Positions 33,348 through 42,482 are shown, counted from the first letter of the stretch. The stretch: DNA of 64,000 nucleotides from GCA-2862545 sp047609825 (GCA_047609825.1 JBLFXJ010000002.1:7382-71381), one strand, 5' to 3'. Notes: generated from the sequence alone by a model not told the origin. Translations and numbers: made by a program.

Positions 33348-34592
33348 TCAGTCGAGCGGCGTGCCGAACGAGCGCTCGAACAGGTCGACAATCGCGGAGC
33401 GGCCGTCGTCGGTCAGGTAGCGGGTGCCGGTGCCGCAGAAGTGGATCGTGCGGATGATCGGCTCACCGGCTGCCCACGCGGAGCCATCCCACTGGAACCA
33501 CGCCACCTGCTCCTGGTCGTACACCCACAGGTCCTTGTTCCACATGCGGGCCAGCTCGACCGACCAGCCGGTGCCGCCGGTGACCGTACCATCTTCCTGG
33601 ATGGCTCCGACCACGAACACCTGTTGGCTGCGGCTCACCATGTGCCACAGGGTCTGCAGCACCCGGCGGATGAGCGAACCCTCGGTGTTGTAGGTGCGAT
33701 TCAAGCGCTTGCTGACATAGACCAGGCTCACGTCGCCCGCGGCGAGCTCGCGCTCACCCAGCTGCTGGGTGCCAACGGTGCGGGCCTGCTTGTGCCCCTC
33801 GAAGGTGAAGTGCACCTCACGCACGCCCCAGCGCTCCGCCGCGACGCCGAAGGTCTCCTCCGAGCCCCGTGCGCCGCCTGAGAACAGAGAGCACTCCTGC
33901 GGACGACTAGCGCCGTCTGCGGGGTCGGTGGGCTGCCGGTCGAACCCGAGCACCAGCATGCTCTTCGGGTCGAGCGCCACAGTGAGCTGCTCTGCCCGCC
34001 CCACGCCATGGGCGAGCGACAGGTTCACGAGGCGACCCTCCGGCTCGAGGTTGAGCTCAAGGGCGGCATGGGCGAGTGCTGCCGCCTCGAGGGCCTCCTC
34101 GCTGGTGACGGTGACCCACAGCGGGCAGCCCAGCTCACCCGCCAAGGCGACCAGGCCCTCGATGGCTCCCGCGAAGGTCGGGGCGTCGAGCCCTTCGACC
34201 ACCGCGAGCTTGGGAGCGAAGTCTGCCGCGCCCCGGAGCATGTTCACGCCGGCGCGAACGTGCTCCAGGTCGAGGGACTTGTACGACAAGATCATCCGCC
34301 GGCGCTCGGCCTTGAGCTGGGCGGTGGACCAGTCGCGCCCACGGGCCCGCCGCGCGATCGCTGCGAACACCGAGTCGTAGTGCGCACGGGCATGATCGAC
34401 CGACTCGCCGATGACCACGTGAAGCACGCTGTCGTCGGCGAGGAGCGCACCCAAGGCCAGGTGGACCGCGAGCGCGCTCTTCCCGGTGCCAGGGCGGGCG
34501 ACGATTACGCCGACGCGGCCGGCTGCCAGACCACCATCGAGGGCTTCAGAGAGCGCCGCGATGGGGTTTCCTGCGTAGACCTCGTCAGCCAT
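33348..34592 (-). CDS. RecA/DnaB-like P-loop ATPase fused to a SLOG-like domain
   Basis: The 414-residue protein has two parts. Residues 1-225 form a RecA/DnaB-like ATPase with Walker A RPGTGKS (33-39), a Walker B-like strand KLAVVEGLD (128-136) and LWVTVTSEEAL (158-168). Residues about 233-414 carry FSGGARGSEETFG (237-249), SKRLNRTYNT (294-303), VFVVGAI, TGGTGWSVELA (338-348), WVYDQEQVAWFQW and CGTGTRYLTDDGRSAI (386-401). This order matches an uncharacterised SLOG/LOG-like Rossmann family known from phages and bacteria, recalled from memory. SLOG domains typically bind or cleave nucleotides. It starts 11 bases after the fusA stop, so it is probably co-transcribed with fusA. The fusion and its role are inferences. 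Confidence 0.75.
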   Translation of the reverse strand: MADEVYAGNPIAALSEALDGGLAAGRVGVIVARPGTGKSALAVHLALGALLADDSVLHVVIGESVDHARAHYDSVFAAIARRARGRDWSTAQLKAERRRMILSYKSLDLEHVRAGVNMLRGAADFAPKLAVVEGLDAPTFAGAIEGLVALAGELGCPLWVTVTSEEALEAAALAHAALELNLEPEGRLVNLSLAHGVGRAEQLTVALDPKSMLVLGFDRQPTDPADGASRPQECSLFSGGARGSEETFGVAAERWGVREVHFTFEGHKQARTVGTQQLGERELAAGDVSLVYVSKRLNRTYNTEGSLIRRVLQTLWHMVSRSQQVFVVGAIQEDGTVTGGTGWSVELARMWNKDLWVYDQEQVAWFQWDGSAWAAGEPIIRTIHFCGTGTRYLTDDGRSAIVDLFERSFGTPLD

Positions 34593-34603
34593 CCGACCCT
34601 CCG

Positions 34604-36682
34604 CTACTTCTTGCCCTTCAACCGCTCTTCCGCGTACTTCGCCATCAACTCGGTGGCCACACTGTCGGGGGCCTTCGAGTAGCGAGCGAATTCCATGGTG
34701 AACTCGGCCTTGCCCTGCGTAGCAGAACGAAGCGTCGTCGAGTAGCCGAACATCTCGGACAGCGGAACCTCGGCCTCGACCCTGGCGAACCCTTCTTCTT
34801 CCGTCGATCCGACGATCATGCCACGGCGACCCATGATCGTGCTCACGATGGCACCCGTGAACTCACTTGGGCCCTCGCACTCGACCCGCATCACGGGCTC
34901 GAGGATGATCGCGCCTGCCTTCGGGAAGGTCTCGCGCCAGGCACCCATGGCAGCCTGCTGGAACGCCATGTCCGATGAGTCGACTGCATGGGCGTTGCCA
35001 TCGTTGACCGTCATCTTGACGCCGGTGACGGGCTGGCCGATGAGCGGCCCCTTGTCCAGCATCTGCTTGAAGCCCTTGTCGCAGGACGGGATGTACTCAC
35101 GCGGGATCACGCCACCGGTGATCTTGTCCACGAACTCGTAAATGCCATCCTCGAGGGGCTCCATGATGCCAGCGACGCGCGCGTACTGACCCGAGCCACC
35201 CGTCTGCTTCTTGTGCAGGTAGTTGAACTCCTGGGCCCGCGTGATCGTCTCGCGGTAGGCGACGCGGGGCGGGGAAGAGTCCACCGGCACCTTGTACTCG
35301 CGGCGCATGCGCTCGAGGTACACCTCGAGGTGGAGCTCACCCATGCCGCTGATGATCGTCTCGCCGGTCTCGGCGTCGGCGTGCACCCGGAAGGTGGGGT
35401 CCTCTTTGGAGAACCGCTGCAGGGCCTTCGACAGGTTCTGCGTGAACTGCGACGGACACGTGATGGTGAGCGAGATGACCGCCGCCGGCACGTGGATGTT
35501 CGTCATCGACAGGTCGACCGTGCCGTCGGTGAAGGTGTCACCGCTGTGGCAATCGACGCCGAACAGCGCGACGATGTCGCCTGCCTGGGCCTGCTCGATG
35601 TCTTCCATCTGGTTGGAGTGCATCCGAACCAGCCGGCCCACCTTCACCCGGTTGCGGTTCCGGCTGTTGTGGATGAAGTCGCCCTTCTTCACCGTGCCCT
35701 GGTACAGCCGGATGTAGGTGAGCTGCCCGTAGCGGCCCTCCTCCAGCTTGAACGCCAGACCGATGAACGGCTCGTCGGGCTTGACGTAGACCTGCACCTG
35801 CTCGGGCTCGTCGTCGAGGGTGAGGGCGAAGTTGTCGACCTCGTGCGGTGCCGGCAGGAAGTCGTACACGCCGTCGAGGAGCTTCTGCACGCCCTTGTTC
35901 TTGTAGGCAGAACCGCAGAACACTGGCACGAGCTTGCGCGCGATGGTGGCCTCGCGGATGGTGGCCTTCATCAGGTCCATGCTGACGTTCTCCTCGAGGA
36001 TGGCCTCGGTGAGGTCGTCGGAGAACATCGACGCCGCGTCGAGCAGCTTCTCGCGGTACTCGAGGGCCTGGTCGAGGTATTCCGCGGGGATCTCGGCCTC
36101 GCGGACGGTCTCGCCCATCTCGCCTTCGTTGAAGTACGCCCGCATCTCGCAGAGGTTGATCACCCCGACGTGATGGTGCTCGACGCCGATCGGGATCTGA
36201 ACCATGACCGCGTTGAGCCGCAGCTTGGTACGCAGCTGATCCTTGACGCGGAACGGGTTGGCACCCTGCCGGTCCAGCTTGTTCACGAACGCGACGCGCG
36301 GCACGTTGTACCGACGCATCTGGCGGTCGACCGTGATCGACTGCGACTGCACACCCGCGACGCCGCACAGCACGAGGACCGCGCCGTCCAACACCCGCAG
36401 GGCACGCTCGACCTCGATCGTGAAGTCTACGTGACCGGGGGTGTCGATGATGTTGATGTGGGTGTCGCCCCACTCACAGAACGTGGCCGCGGACTGAATG
36501 GTGATGCCGCGTTCGCGCTCGAGCTCCATGGAATCCATGGTCGCTCCGACGCCATCCTTTCCACGAACCTCGTGGATCGCATGGATCCGGTCGGTGTAGA
36601 ACAGAATGCGCTCGGTGAGGGTGGTCTTTCCGGAATCAATGTGGGCACTGATGCCGATGTTCCGGACCTTCTCGATGTCCAT
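34604..36682 (-). CDS. fusA: elongation factor G, spdEFG1/mitochondrial EFG1-like
   Basis: EF-G drives GTP-dependent translocation. The 692-residue protein has G1 AHIDSGKTT (12-20), DTPGHVDF, NKLDR and all five EF-G domains. HIDSGKTT, HEVRGKDGVGATMDSMELER, DGAVLVLCGVAGVQSQS and RYNVPRVAFVNKLDRQGANP are close to mitochondrial EFG1. Bacteria with that type (spdEFG1) often carry a second EF-G devoted to ribosome recycling. If that holds here, this copy would serve translocation only. The ATG at 36682 follows GGAG. No rpsL, rpsG or tuf is adjacent, so the gene has left the usual str operon. Confidence 0.93.
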   Translation of the reverse strand: MDIEKVRNIGISAHIDSGKTTLTERILFYTDRIHAIHEVRGKDGVGATMDSMELERERGITIQSAATFCEWGDTHINIIDTPGHVDFTIEVERALRVLDGAVLVLCGVAGVQSQSITVDRQMRRYNVPRVAFVNKLDRQGANPFRVKDQLRTKLRLNAVMVQIPIGVEHHHVGVINLCEMRAYFNEGEMGETVREAEIPAEYLDQALEYREKLLDAASMFSDDLTEAILEENVSMDLMKATIREATIARKLVPVFCGSAYKNKGVQKLLDGVYDFLPAPHEVDNFALTLDDEPEQVQVYVKPDEPFIGLAFKLEEGRYGQLTYIRLYQGTVKKGDFIHNSRNRNRVKVGRLVRMHSNQMEDIEQAQAGDIVALFGVDCHSGDTFTDGTVDLSMTNIHVPAAVISLTITCPSQFTQNLSKALQRFSKEDPTFRVHADAETGETIISGMGELHLEVYLERMRREYKVPVDSSPPRVAYRETITRAQEFNYLHKKQTGGSGQYARVAGIMEPLEDGIYEFVDKITGGVIPREYIPSCDKGFKQMLDKGPLIGQPVTGVKMTVNDGNAHAVDSSDMAFQQAAMGAWRETFPKAGAIILEPVMRVECEGPSEFTGAIVSTIMGRRGMIVGSTEEEGFARVEAEVPLSEMFGYSTTLRSATQGKAEFTMEFARYSKAPDSVATELMAKYAEERLKGKK

Positions 36683-36819
36683 CGCCTGACTCCAGGATGC
36701 ACTGGGACCCCTGAGGTGGAGCCCGTCCCGGGCCGGCGTCCGAAGAACACCGACCACTCGGACGGCGCTTGGGGGCGGCCCGCCGGCAGCAACCTGACCC
36801 CAGAGGGCGCGCGACATAG

Positions 36820-36838
36820 CCCTTGCGTTCTGCAAGGG
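36820..36838. repeat. hairpin in the fusA divergent region
   Basis: CCCTTGC and its complement enclose GTTCT in the 251-base gap between fusA and the gene at 36934. It may be a regulatory hairpin; no other structure is evident in the gap. Confidence 0.3.
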
Positions 36839-36933
36839 CAAGGGTCCATGTAAGGTAGAACGCCGACGTGACAGTCGAACCTGTGTCTCCGGGCGCCAGG
36901 GCGTCGCGTTAGATGCCGAGGGTGGGAGGTCAC

Positions 36934-37230
36934 ATGAGGCGAATGACCGTCGTGGGTGCGCTCGGACTGTTCCTGACCCTGGGGTGCACCGGTATCGTCG
37001 AGGGTGTCGGGGGAACTGAGGAAGAGGCGGAAGAGACCGAAGACGTCGAGGAGGACGAAGAGGAGGAGGAGGAGGAGGACGACGAAGACGACCAAGATGA
37101 GGACGACGAGGAAGAAGGCGAGGGCGAAGAGGACGATCGCGCACGTCAACCTCGCCGCGGCAACGGCGCCCAGCCAGGTGGCGGACGCACCCGCCAGCCC
37201 GCACCGAACGAGCGGCGCACCCGTCACTGA
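36934..37230 (+). CDS. small lipoprotein with acidic repeat
   Basis: The 98-residue protein has a lipoprotein signal (LFLTLGC, Cys near 18). A run of about 45 residues that are nearly all Glu and Asp follows, and the tail is Arg/Gln/Gly-rich with clustered Arg. Such segments could bind cations or basic proteins; no domain is recognised. GGGAGG lies four bases before the ATG at 36934, which is preferred over the ATG at 36913. Its end overlaps the convergent TetR gene by seven bases. Confidence 0.6.
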   Translation: MRRMTVVGALGLFLTLGCTGIVEGVGGTEEEAEETEDVEEDEEEEEEEDDEDDQDEDDEEEGEGEEDDRARQPRRGNGAQPGGGRTRQPAPNERRTRH

Positions 37231-37853
37231 CCCGGGGGGCGATCCTCATCGAGCCCGAGCTCGCGCGCGAGCAGTGCCGAGACGAGTCCCGGCACTGCGC
37301 CGTCAACAGCGTCGCGCGGCACCCCCAGCATCGTGGCGAGCTGGGCCTCGTCCTCCAGCACGTACCGCACCATCAGGTGCTGCACGGAGAGCACGAGCCA
37401 GCGGCGCTCCATCGGGCTCCACTCCGGGCGGAACACCCCGACAATCGCGTCGGCACGATCGAGCAATCGCCCCGCCCAGCGCTCGACCACAACGTCGGGG
37501 TGGGCACCCCGGTCGAGCACGTGCCGCATCAGGAGTCGGATGTGGTCGTGATGGTCGAGGCAAAACTCCCAGGCGCCACAGACCAAGCGGTCCACCATCT
37601 CACGGGGATTCCGCCCGGCCAGCTCCGCGGGCCAGTGCGCCGCCAGGTCGGCGTGTAGGCGTTGCACCACCTCCGAATACAGCCCCTCCTTGTCGGTGAA
37701 GTGGTACGCGAGCGTGGCGACGTTCACGTCCGCCGCCTGGGCGATCTTGCGGATCGAGGCGCCCGCGTAGCCGTGCTCCGCGAACAACGGGAGCGCGGTC
37801 AGGAGGATGCGCTCGCGGGTCCGCTCGCCGTCCGCTCGCCGTCGCTCTGCCAC
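37224..37853 (-). CDS. TetR/AcrR family transcriptional regulator (CecR-like)
   Basis: The 209-residue protein has an N-terminal TetR helix-turn-helix (TRERILLTALPLFAEHGY near 12-29, then ASIRKIAQAADVNVATLAYH near 31-50, FTDKEGLYSEVV near 51-62). Its C-terminal helical ligand domain resembles DUF1956/CecR regulators (IRLLMRHVLDRG). The ligand is unknown. The GTG at 37853 has GGAGG five bases upstream. It is divergent from the GlmU-like gene with 105 bases between, where an operator would be expected; no clear palindrome was seen. Confidence 0.82.
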   Translation of the reverse strand: MAERRRADGERTRERILLTALPLFAEHGYAGASIRKIAQAADVNVATLAYHFTDKEGLYSEVVQRLHADLAAHWPAELAGRNPREMVDRLVCGAWEFCLDHHDHIRLLMRHVLDRGAHPDVVVERWAGRLLDRADAIVGVFRPEWSPMERRWLVLSVQHLMVRYVLEDEAQLATMLGVPRDAVDGAVPGLVSALLARELGLDEDRPPGQ

Positions 37854-37958
37854 CCATGCCTCCGCCCGGGCGTCAGTAACCGGCCCTCGTGCCAGGTCAG
37901 TTCCTCGCGCCGTTCGGAGCGCCGGGCGAGATACGGAACATGCCGCCCAGGAGTCTCG

Positions 37959-38987
37959 ATGCCGCGTCTCGTTGTACACCTGCCCGACGGACTGGAGGGG
38001 CTCGTCGTGGCCGGTCAGTCGATCGGTGCCCACTGGGAGGCCGTGGAGCGGTCGCTGCCGCCCGGGCCGGGCATCGTCGCGGTGCGGGGAGACTGGCTGC
38101 GCCTCGCCCCGGCGACCCTCGCAGCGCTCGGCGCAACCCTGCCCAGCGGCGCGAGCTTGGTGGCGGACGGCGCAGTTGTGGCGGTGGCGCGGGCCGAAGG
38201 TGATGCCCTGGAGCTGACGGGCGTGCGGGTGGAGGTTCCCGCCGATGAGCGCGGAGCCGTGGTCGACGCATGGGACGCTACCCTGGCGGGTCAGGCCGTG
38301 CTCCGGCATCGGGTCGCCGGGTGGGCGCGGGCGGGCGTTCGGGTGATCGATCCAACGGGCGTGTGGATCGGTCCGGACGTAGTGCTCGAGTCGGGCTGCG
38401 AGCTGTGGCCGGGGGTGGTGCTGCGCGGCACCACACGGGTGGCGGCCGGCGCCGTGATCCGAGAGCGGGTGTCGCTGGACGACTGCACGGTCGCCGAGGG
38501 CGCGATCGTGCTGCCAGGCACGGTCGCCGAGGGCGCATCGATCGGCCCTGGGAGCCGCGTAGGCCCGATGGCCCACCTCCGCGCGGGCACCGTGCTCGAG
38601 CGCGACAACAAGGTGGGGAACTTCGTGGAGACGAAGAAGGCACGGCTCGAACCGGGCGCCAAGGCGTCGCATTTGACCTACCTGGGAGACGCGCACATCG
38701 GGGCCGGCGCGAACATCGGCGCGGGAACCATCACCTGCAACTACGACGGGTTCGGCAAGCACCGCACCGCCATCGGCGAGGGCGCCTTCATCGGCTCGAA
38801 CACGTCGCTGGTGGCACCGGTGACCGTCGGCAAGGGGGCCATCGTGGGCGCAGGCTCGGTGATCGTGCAGGATGTCCCGGCTGACGCCATCGCGGTGGCT
38901 CGCGGCGTCCAGCGGGTGCTCGCCGGTCGGGCACCCGGCCTGAATGCGCGCAACCGGAAGGCCGCGGCCGAGCGGGGCAGGAAGTGA
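37959..38987 (+). CDS. GlmU-type glucosamine-1-phosphate N-acetyltransferase without uridyltransferase domain
   Basis: The 342-residue protein has a C-terminal left-handed beta-helix of GlmU type: WPGVVLRGTTRV near 148-159, VGNFVETKKARLEPGAKASH near 218-237, YLGDAHIGAGANIGAGTITCNYDG near 239-262 and GAFIGSNTSLVAPVTVG. This half acetylates glucosamine-1-phosphate for UDP-GlcNAc. The first 110 residues show no nucleotidyltransferase motif (GxGTRM), unlike bifunctional GlmU of about 450 residues. A separate uridyltransferase would be needed. CAGGAG precedes the ATG. The stop overlaps the next start as GTGA. Confidence 0.85.
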   Translation: MPRLVVHLPDGLEGLVVAGQSIGAHWEAVERSLPPGPGIVAVRGDWLRLAPATLAALGATLPSGASLVADGAVVAVARAEGDALELTGVRVEVPADERGAVVDAWDATLAGQAVLRHRVAGWARAGVRVIDPTGVWIGPDVVLESGCELWPGVVLRGTTRVAAGAVIRERVSLDDCTVAEGAIVLPGTVAEGASIGPGSRVGPMAHLRAGTVLERDNKVGNFVETKKARLEPGAKASHLTYLGDAHIGAGANIGAGTITCNYDGFGKHRTAIGEGAFIGSNTSLVAPVTVGKGAIVGAGSVIVQDVPADAIAVARGVQRVLAGRAPGLNARNRKAAAERGRK

Positions 38988-41230
38988 GCGAACCCGAGCA
39001 CCTGCAGCGCCTCAACCCTGAACAATACCGCGCGGTCACCACAGTGAACGGGCCGCTCCTGATCCTCGCAGGGGCGGGTTCCGGCAAGACCCGGGTGCTC
39101 ACCCGGCGCATCGCCCACATGCTCCACCTGGGGGTCGATCCCGAGAACATCCTCGCCGTCACGTTCACGAACAAGGCGGCGAGCGAGATGAAGGAGCGGG
39201 TTCAGGAGATGGTGGGCGAGGGCGCGAAGAAGGCCTGGGTGAGCACGTTCCACTCCACCTGCGGACGCATCCTGCGGATGGATATCGAGGCGCTCGGCTA
39301 CACCCGCCGGTTCGCGATCTACGACGATGACGATCAGCGCCGCACGCTCCGTCAGATCCTGATCGACCTCGGCCTGGACATCACGCGCACCACGCCCAAG
39401 GACGCGCTGTCGGCCATCGACCAGTGGAAGAACAAGATGCTCACCGTCGACGAGGTGGTGAAGCAGCGACGCAGTCACATCAACGACCCACTGGTCCAGG
39501 CGTGGCGGGTGTACGAGGAGCAGCTCAAGGCGTCGGATGCTGTGGACTTCAACGACCTGATCGGCCTCGTGGTGAAGCTGTTCGCCGAACACGAGGAAAT
39601 CCGCGACAAGTGGAGAGTCCGGTTCAAGTACGTGATGGTCGACGAGTACCAGGACACGAACTCCGCCCAGTACACCCTGCTGCGTCTGCTGGCGGGCGGG
39701 CACCGGAACCTCGCGGTGGTCGGAGACGATGACCAGTCCATCTACGGGTTCCGAGGTGCGGATGTGTCCAACATCCTCAACTTCGAGCGCGACTTCCCCG
39801 ACGCCACCGTGGTTCGGCTCGAGCAGAACTACCGCTCCAGCGCCCACATCCTGACCCTCGCCAACGACGTGGTGGCGAAGAACTCCGGGCGCCTGGAGAA
39901 GAAGCTGTGGACCGAGGCACCGCCCGGCCCCAAGGTCCGGTTCGTCGAGCACCAGGACGCCCGGGCCGAGGCAGAGTGGGTGGGCAAGGCCATCGGCAAG
40001 CTCCGTCGGATGGGCCACAAGTGGACGGACTTCGCGATCATCTACCGCACCAATGCGATGGCTCGCCCGTTCGAGACGGTGCTGGCAAAGCGGCGATTCC
40101 CGTACCGGATCGTCGGCGGGAAGAAGTTCTACGAGCGACGGGAGGTGCGCGACGCCCTGGCGTACCTGAGGCTCGTGACGAACCCGGCCAACGACGCGGC
40201 GTTCCTCCGGGTGGTGAACGTTCCCAGCAGGGGCGTCGGCGCGAAGACCGTAGCCAAGCTGCGCGAAGACGCAAGCCAACGCCATCAACCGCTGCTACGC
40301 ACTGCCCGCGGACGCGGTGCGGGCAAGTCGAAAGGCGAGCAGGGCCTGGCGGCGTTCGTCGACATCATCGACGAGCTCGAATCGCTTGCTCGCTCCGAGA
40401 CCCCCGCCCACGTGCTCGCCCACGTGCTCGACAAGAGCGGCTACCGAGCCATGCTCGAGGCGGATGCCGAGGCGAAGTCGAAGTCGAAGACCGGCAAGGA
40501 GTCCAAGGGGCGACTGGAGAACCTCGAGGAGCTGAGCCGCGAGGCCTCTCGGAGCACGCCGCCCCCTGAGGCGCTCACGCCGATGGAGTGGCTCACGGCG
40601 TGGCTCGACCAGATCGCGCTCACGGCCACCGCCGACCAGGTGCCCGATGAGGGTGAGATCACGCTGCTCACCGTGCACAGCAGCAAGGGCCTCGAGTACC
40701 CGATCGTGTTCGTGGTGCAGATGAACGAGGGGGCGTTCCCCCATCAGAGGTCGCTGGACACCGGAATCGACGAGGAGCGCCGGCTCGCCTACGTCGCATT
40801 CACCCGAGCCCAGCAGCGCCTGTTGGTCACCTACACCCGCGTACGCCAGGCGCATCAGGGCAGCGGCGGGTGGCGCCCGTCCCGCTTCCTGTACGGGGTG
40901 CCGGCCGAGGTCATCGATGGCGACCTGCCGGTCGGAGATCCGGCTGCCAGCGTGGAGCGCATGGGGACCCTCAGCGATCCGCACCGCCGCACCCTCGCCG
41001 CGATGGTCGATTCCCTCCCCAGCGGCGAAGACGACCTCCCCGAGGAGTACACCCTGGTGGACCTGGAGGAGGTGGAACAGCTCACCGCGGGCGCACGGGT
41101 GCTGCACGCGAAATGGGGCGCCGGAACCATCCTGCGGCGGGCTGGACGGGGCGTGCATGTTCGGTTCGACCGCGTCGGGCGACGGATCGTGCCGCTCGCC
41201 GGCGCGCCGCTCCAGCTGATCATCGGCTGA
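38984..41230 (+). CDS. UvrD/PcrA/Rep family SF1 DNA helicase
   Basis: The 748-residue protein is a 3'-5' DNA helicase of the UvrD/PcrA group, used in repair and replication. It begins with LNPEQYRAVTTVNGPLL and Walker A AGAGSGKT (29-36), then TFTNKAASEM, VDEYQDTN (motif II), DDQSIYGFRGA (motif III), LLTVHSSKGLEYPIVF (motif V) and EERRLAYVAFTRAQ (motif VI). A short Tudor-like segment (GARVLHAKWGAGTIL) ends the protein, as in PcrA. The choice between uvrD, pcrA and rep is left open. The GTG start overlaps the upstream stop as GTGA. Confidence 0.92.
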   Translation: MSEPEHLQRLNPEQYRAVTTVNGPLLILAGAGSGKTRVLTRRIAHMLHLGVDPENILAVTFTNKAASEMKERVQEMVGEGAKKAWVSTFHSTCGRILRMDIEALGYTRRFAIYDDDDQRRTLRQILIDLGLDITRTTPKDALSAIDQWKNKMLTVDEVVKQRRSHINDPLVQAWRVYEEQLKASDAVDFNDLIGLVVKLFAEHEEIRDKWRVRFKYVMVDEYQDTNSAQYTLLRLLAGGHRNLAVVGDDDQSIYGFRGADVSNILNFERDFPDATVVRLEQNYRSSAHILTLANDVVAKNSGRLEKKLWTEAPPGPKVRFVEHQDARAEAEWVGKAIGKLRRMGHKWTDFAIIYRTNAMARPFETVLAKRRFPYRIVGGKKFYERREVRDALAYLRLVTNPANDAAFLRVVNVPSRGVGAKTVAKLREDASQRHQPLLRTARGRGAGKSKGEQGLAAFVDIIDELESLARSETPAHVLAHVLDKSGYRAMLEADAEAKSKSKTGKESKGRLENLEELSREASRSTPPPEALTPMEWLTAWLDQIALTATADQVPDEGEITLLTVHSSKGLEYPIVFVVQMNEGAFPHQRSLDTGIDEERRLAYVAFTRAQQRLLVTYTRVRQAHQGSGGWRPSRFLYGVPAEVIDGDLPVGDPAASVERMGTLSDPHRRTLAAMVDSLPSGEDDLPEEYTLVDLEEVEQLTAGARVLHAKWGAGTILRRAGRGVHVRFDRVGRRIVPLAGAPLQLIIG

Positions 41231-41258
41231 CTTCGCCCCTGCCGACCGGCGGCCGTGC

Positions 41259-41264
41259 TAGGGT
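41259..41264 (+). promoter_or_regulatory. putative -10 element
   Basis: TAGGGT lies 30 bases before the ATG at 41295, within the 64-base gap after the helicase gene, so the zinc-ribbon cluster may have its own promoter. Confidence 0.45.
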
Positions 41265-41294
41265 CGTCCTCAACGTCACCCCCGGCTTGCCCCG

Positions 41295-42482
41295 ATGATC
41301 GTCACGTGCCCGGCCTGCAACGCCAGATACAAGATCAACGAGAGCAAGATCAAAGGCCGGGGCGCCAAGATCACCTGTCCCCGCTGTGCGCACAGGTTCA
41401 TCGTGTACCGGGGGCAGCAGAGCGCGCCGGTCCGTCCAGCGCGCCAGAAGGTCGCGGATCTGGACTTCAGCACGCTGGGCATCACCTGGCGCGTCCGCAA
41501 GGGCCTTGGCGTGGTGTGGGACTTCAACACCCTCGGCACTCTCCAGGCCTGGATCGAGCAGGGGCGCGTGGAGGCGTGGGACCGCCTGTCGTACGACAAC
41601 CGCACCTGGGCATCGGTCGACTCGATCAGTGACTTCGAGCGCCACTTCCTCGAGATCTGGGAGCGCGCCCGCCGCGGGGAGATCGAGACGGAGCCTGACG
41701 AAGAAGACCCTCCGAGCACGCTGGACGAAGACGACGAGGACGCCCCGACCACCATCGTCGGGCGGGGGTCGAACCTCGCGAGCGAGATCCGCCAGGCCGT
41801 CACGGCCGAAGCCACCCCGACACGACCGTTCGAACGCGAAGAGGGCACCGCACCGGTCACGCCTCCGAGCCCGCAGCCGGCCGACGCGAACGCTCCGATC
41901 GAAGCGGCGGCGGACCTGGAGAGCGAGCCACAGGACGACCCGGACACAAAGGCCCCGACCAGTACATTCTCTAAGCCGCTCCCCACGGATGCCCCCAGCG
42001 CAGGCCAGCCCATCGCGATGGGCGCGGACGAAGACGATTCGCTGATGGACGACAGCTACTTCGACGACAGCTACGCCGAGGAGCCGGATTCAGAAGACCC
42101 GCCCAGGCCCCCGGAGCCTCACGTCCCCATCGAGGAGGCCCGCGACGACAGCGCCGGTCCTGCCCCCATCGAAGGGATGACCAGCTTCGATCCCGCGCCG
42201 TTGGACCCGGCCTACAACGATGTCGTCCCGACTCCGGTACCCGTGCCCGAGCGGAACGAGCAAGCCCGGTCCGAAGACCCGCTTCACGCGGAGCCCATCT
42301 CTTCGGAGGAGACCCTTCGCCCTGCGGGCAACCCGCTGAAGGCCCGTCCGCCGACGAGCGGTGCCCGCCAGGTCACGGTTGAGCGCGACACCGGTACCCG
42401 TGCGCTCGCCCTCGGGGTGGGGAGCGTGGTGCTCGCCGTTGTGCTGGTGCTGGTCACGCTGTTGATGAGCGGCGTGTTCTGA
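41295..42482 (+). CDS. zinc-ribbon (MJ0042-type) protein with GYF-like segment and C-terminal membrane helix
   Basis: The 395-residue protein starts with CPACNARYKI (Cys5, Cys8) and CPRCAHRF (Cys28, Cys31), an MJ0042-type zinc ribbon. Residues about 60-115 contain WDFNTLGTLQAWIEQGRVEAW and SYDNRTWASVDS, a GYF-like pattern of short helices with conserved Trp. A long acidic, Pro-rich region follows and a membrane helix near 372-393 ends it. The architecture resembles the cytoplasmic part of the gliding protein GltJ of Myxococcus (zinc ribbon, GYF, membrane helix), as I recall it. It is the first of four zinc-ribbon genes in a row. Confidence 0.72.
   Translation: MIVTCPACNARYKINESKIKGRGAKITCPRCAHRFIVYRGQQSAPVRPARQKVADLDFSTLGITWRVRKGLGVVWDFNTLGTLQAWIEQGRVEAWDRLSYDNRTWASVDSISDFERHFLEIWERARRGEIETEPDEEDPPSTLDEDDEDAPTTIVGRGSNLASEIRQAVTAEATPTRPFEREEGTAPVTPPSPQPADANAPIEAAADLESEPQDDPDTKAPTSTFSKPLPTDAPSAGQPIAMGADEDDSLMDDSYFDDSYAEEPDSEDPPRPPEPHVPIEEARDDSAGPAPIEGMTSFDPAPLDPAYNDVVPTPVPVPERNEQARSEDPLHAEPISSEETLRPAGNPLKARPPTSGARQVTVERDTGTRALALGVGSVVLAVVLVLVTLLMSGVF

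Noticed and set aside
36820..36838. tRNA or other known RNA gene in the fusA upstream gap
   Set aside because: Only one short hairpin is present; no cloverleaf or CCA-type 3' end could be drawn.
34988..36853. 621-residue open frame antisense to fusA
   Set aside because: Its composition is typical of a high-GC shadow frame, and EF-G on the other strand is certain.
38741..40288. 515-residue open frame antisense to the UvrD/PcrA gene
   Set aside because: It is a shadow of a certain helicase gene and shows no motif of its own.
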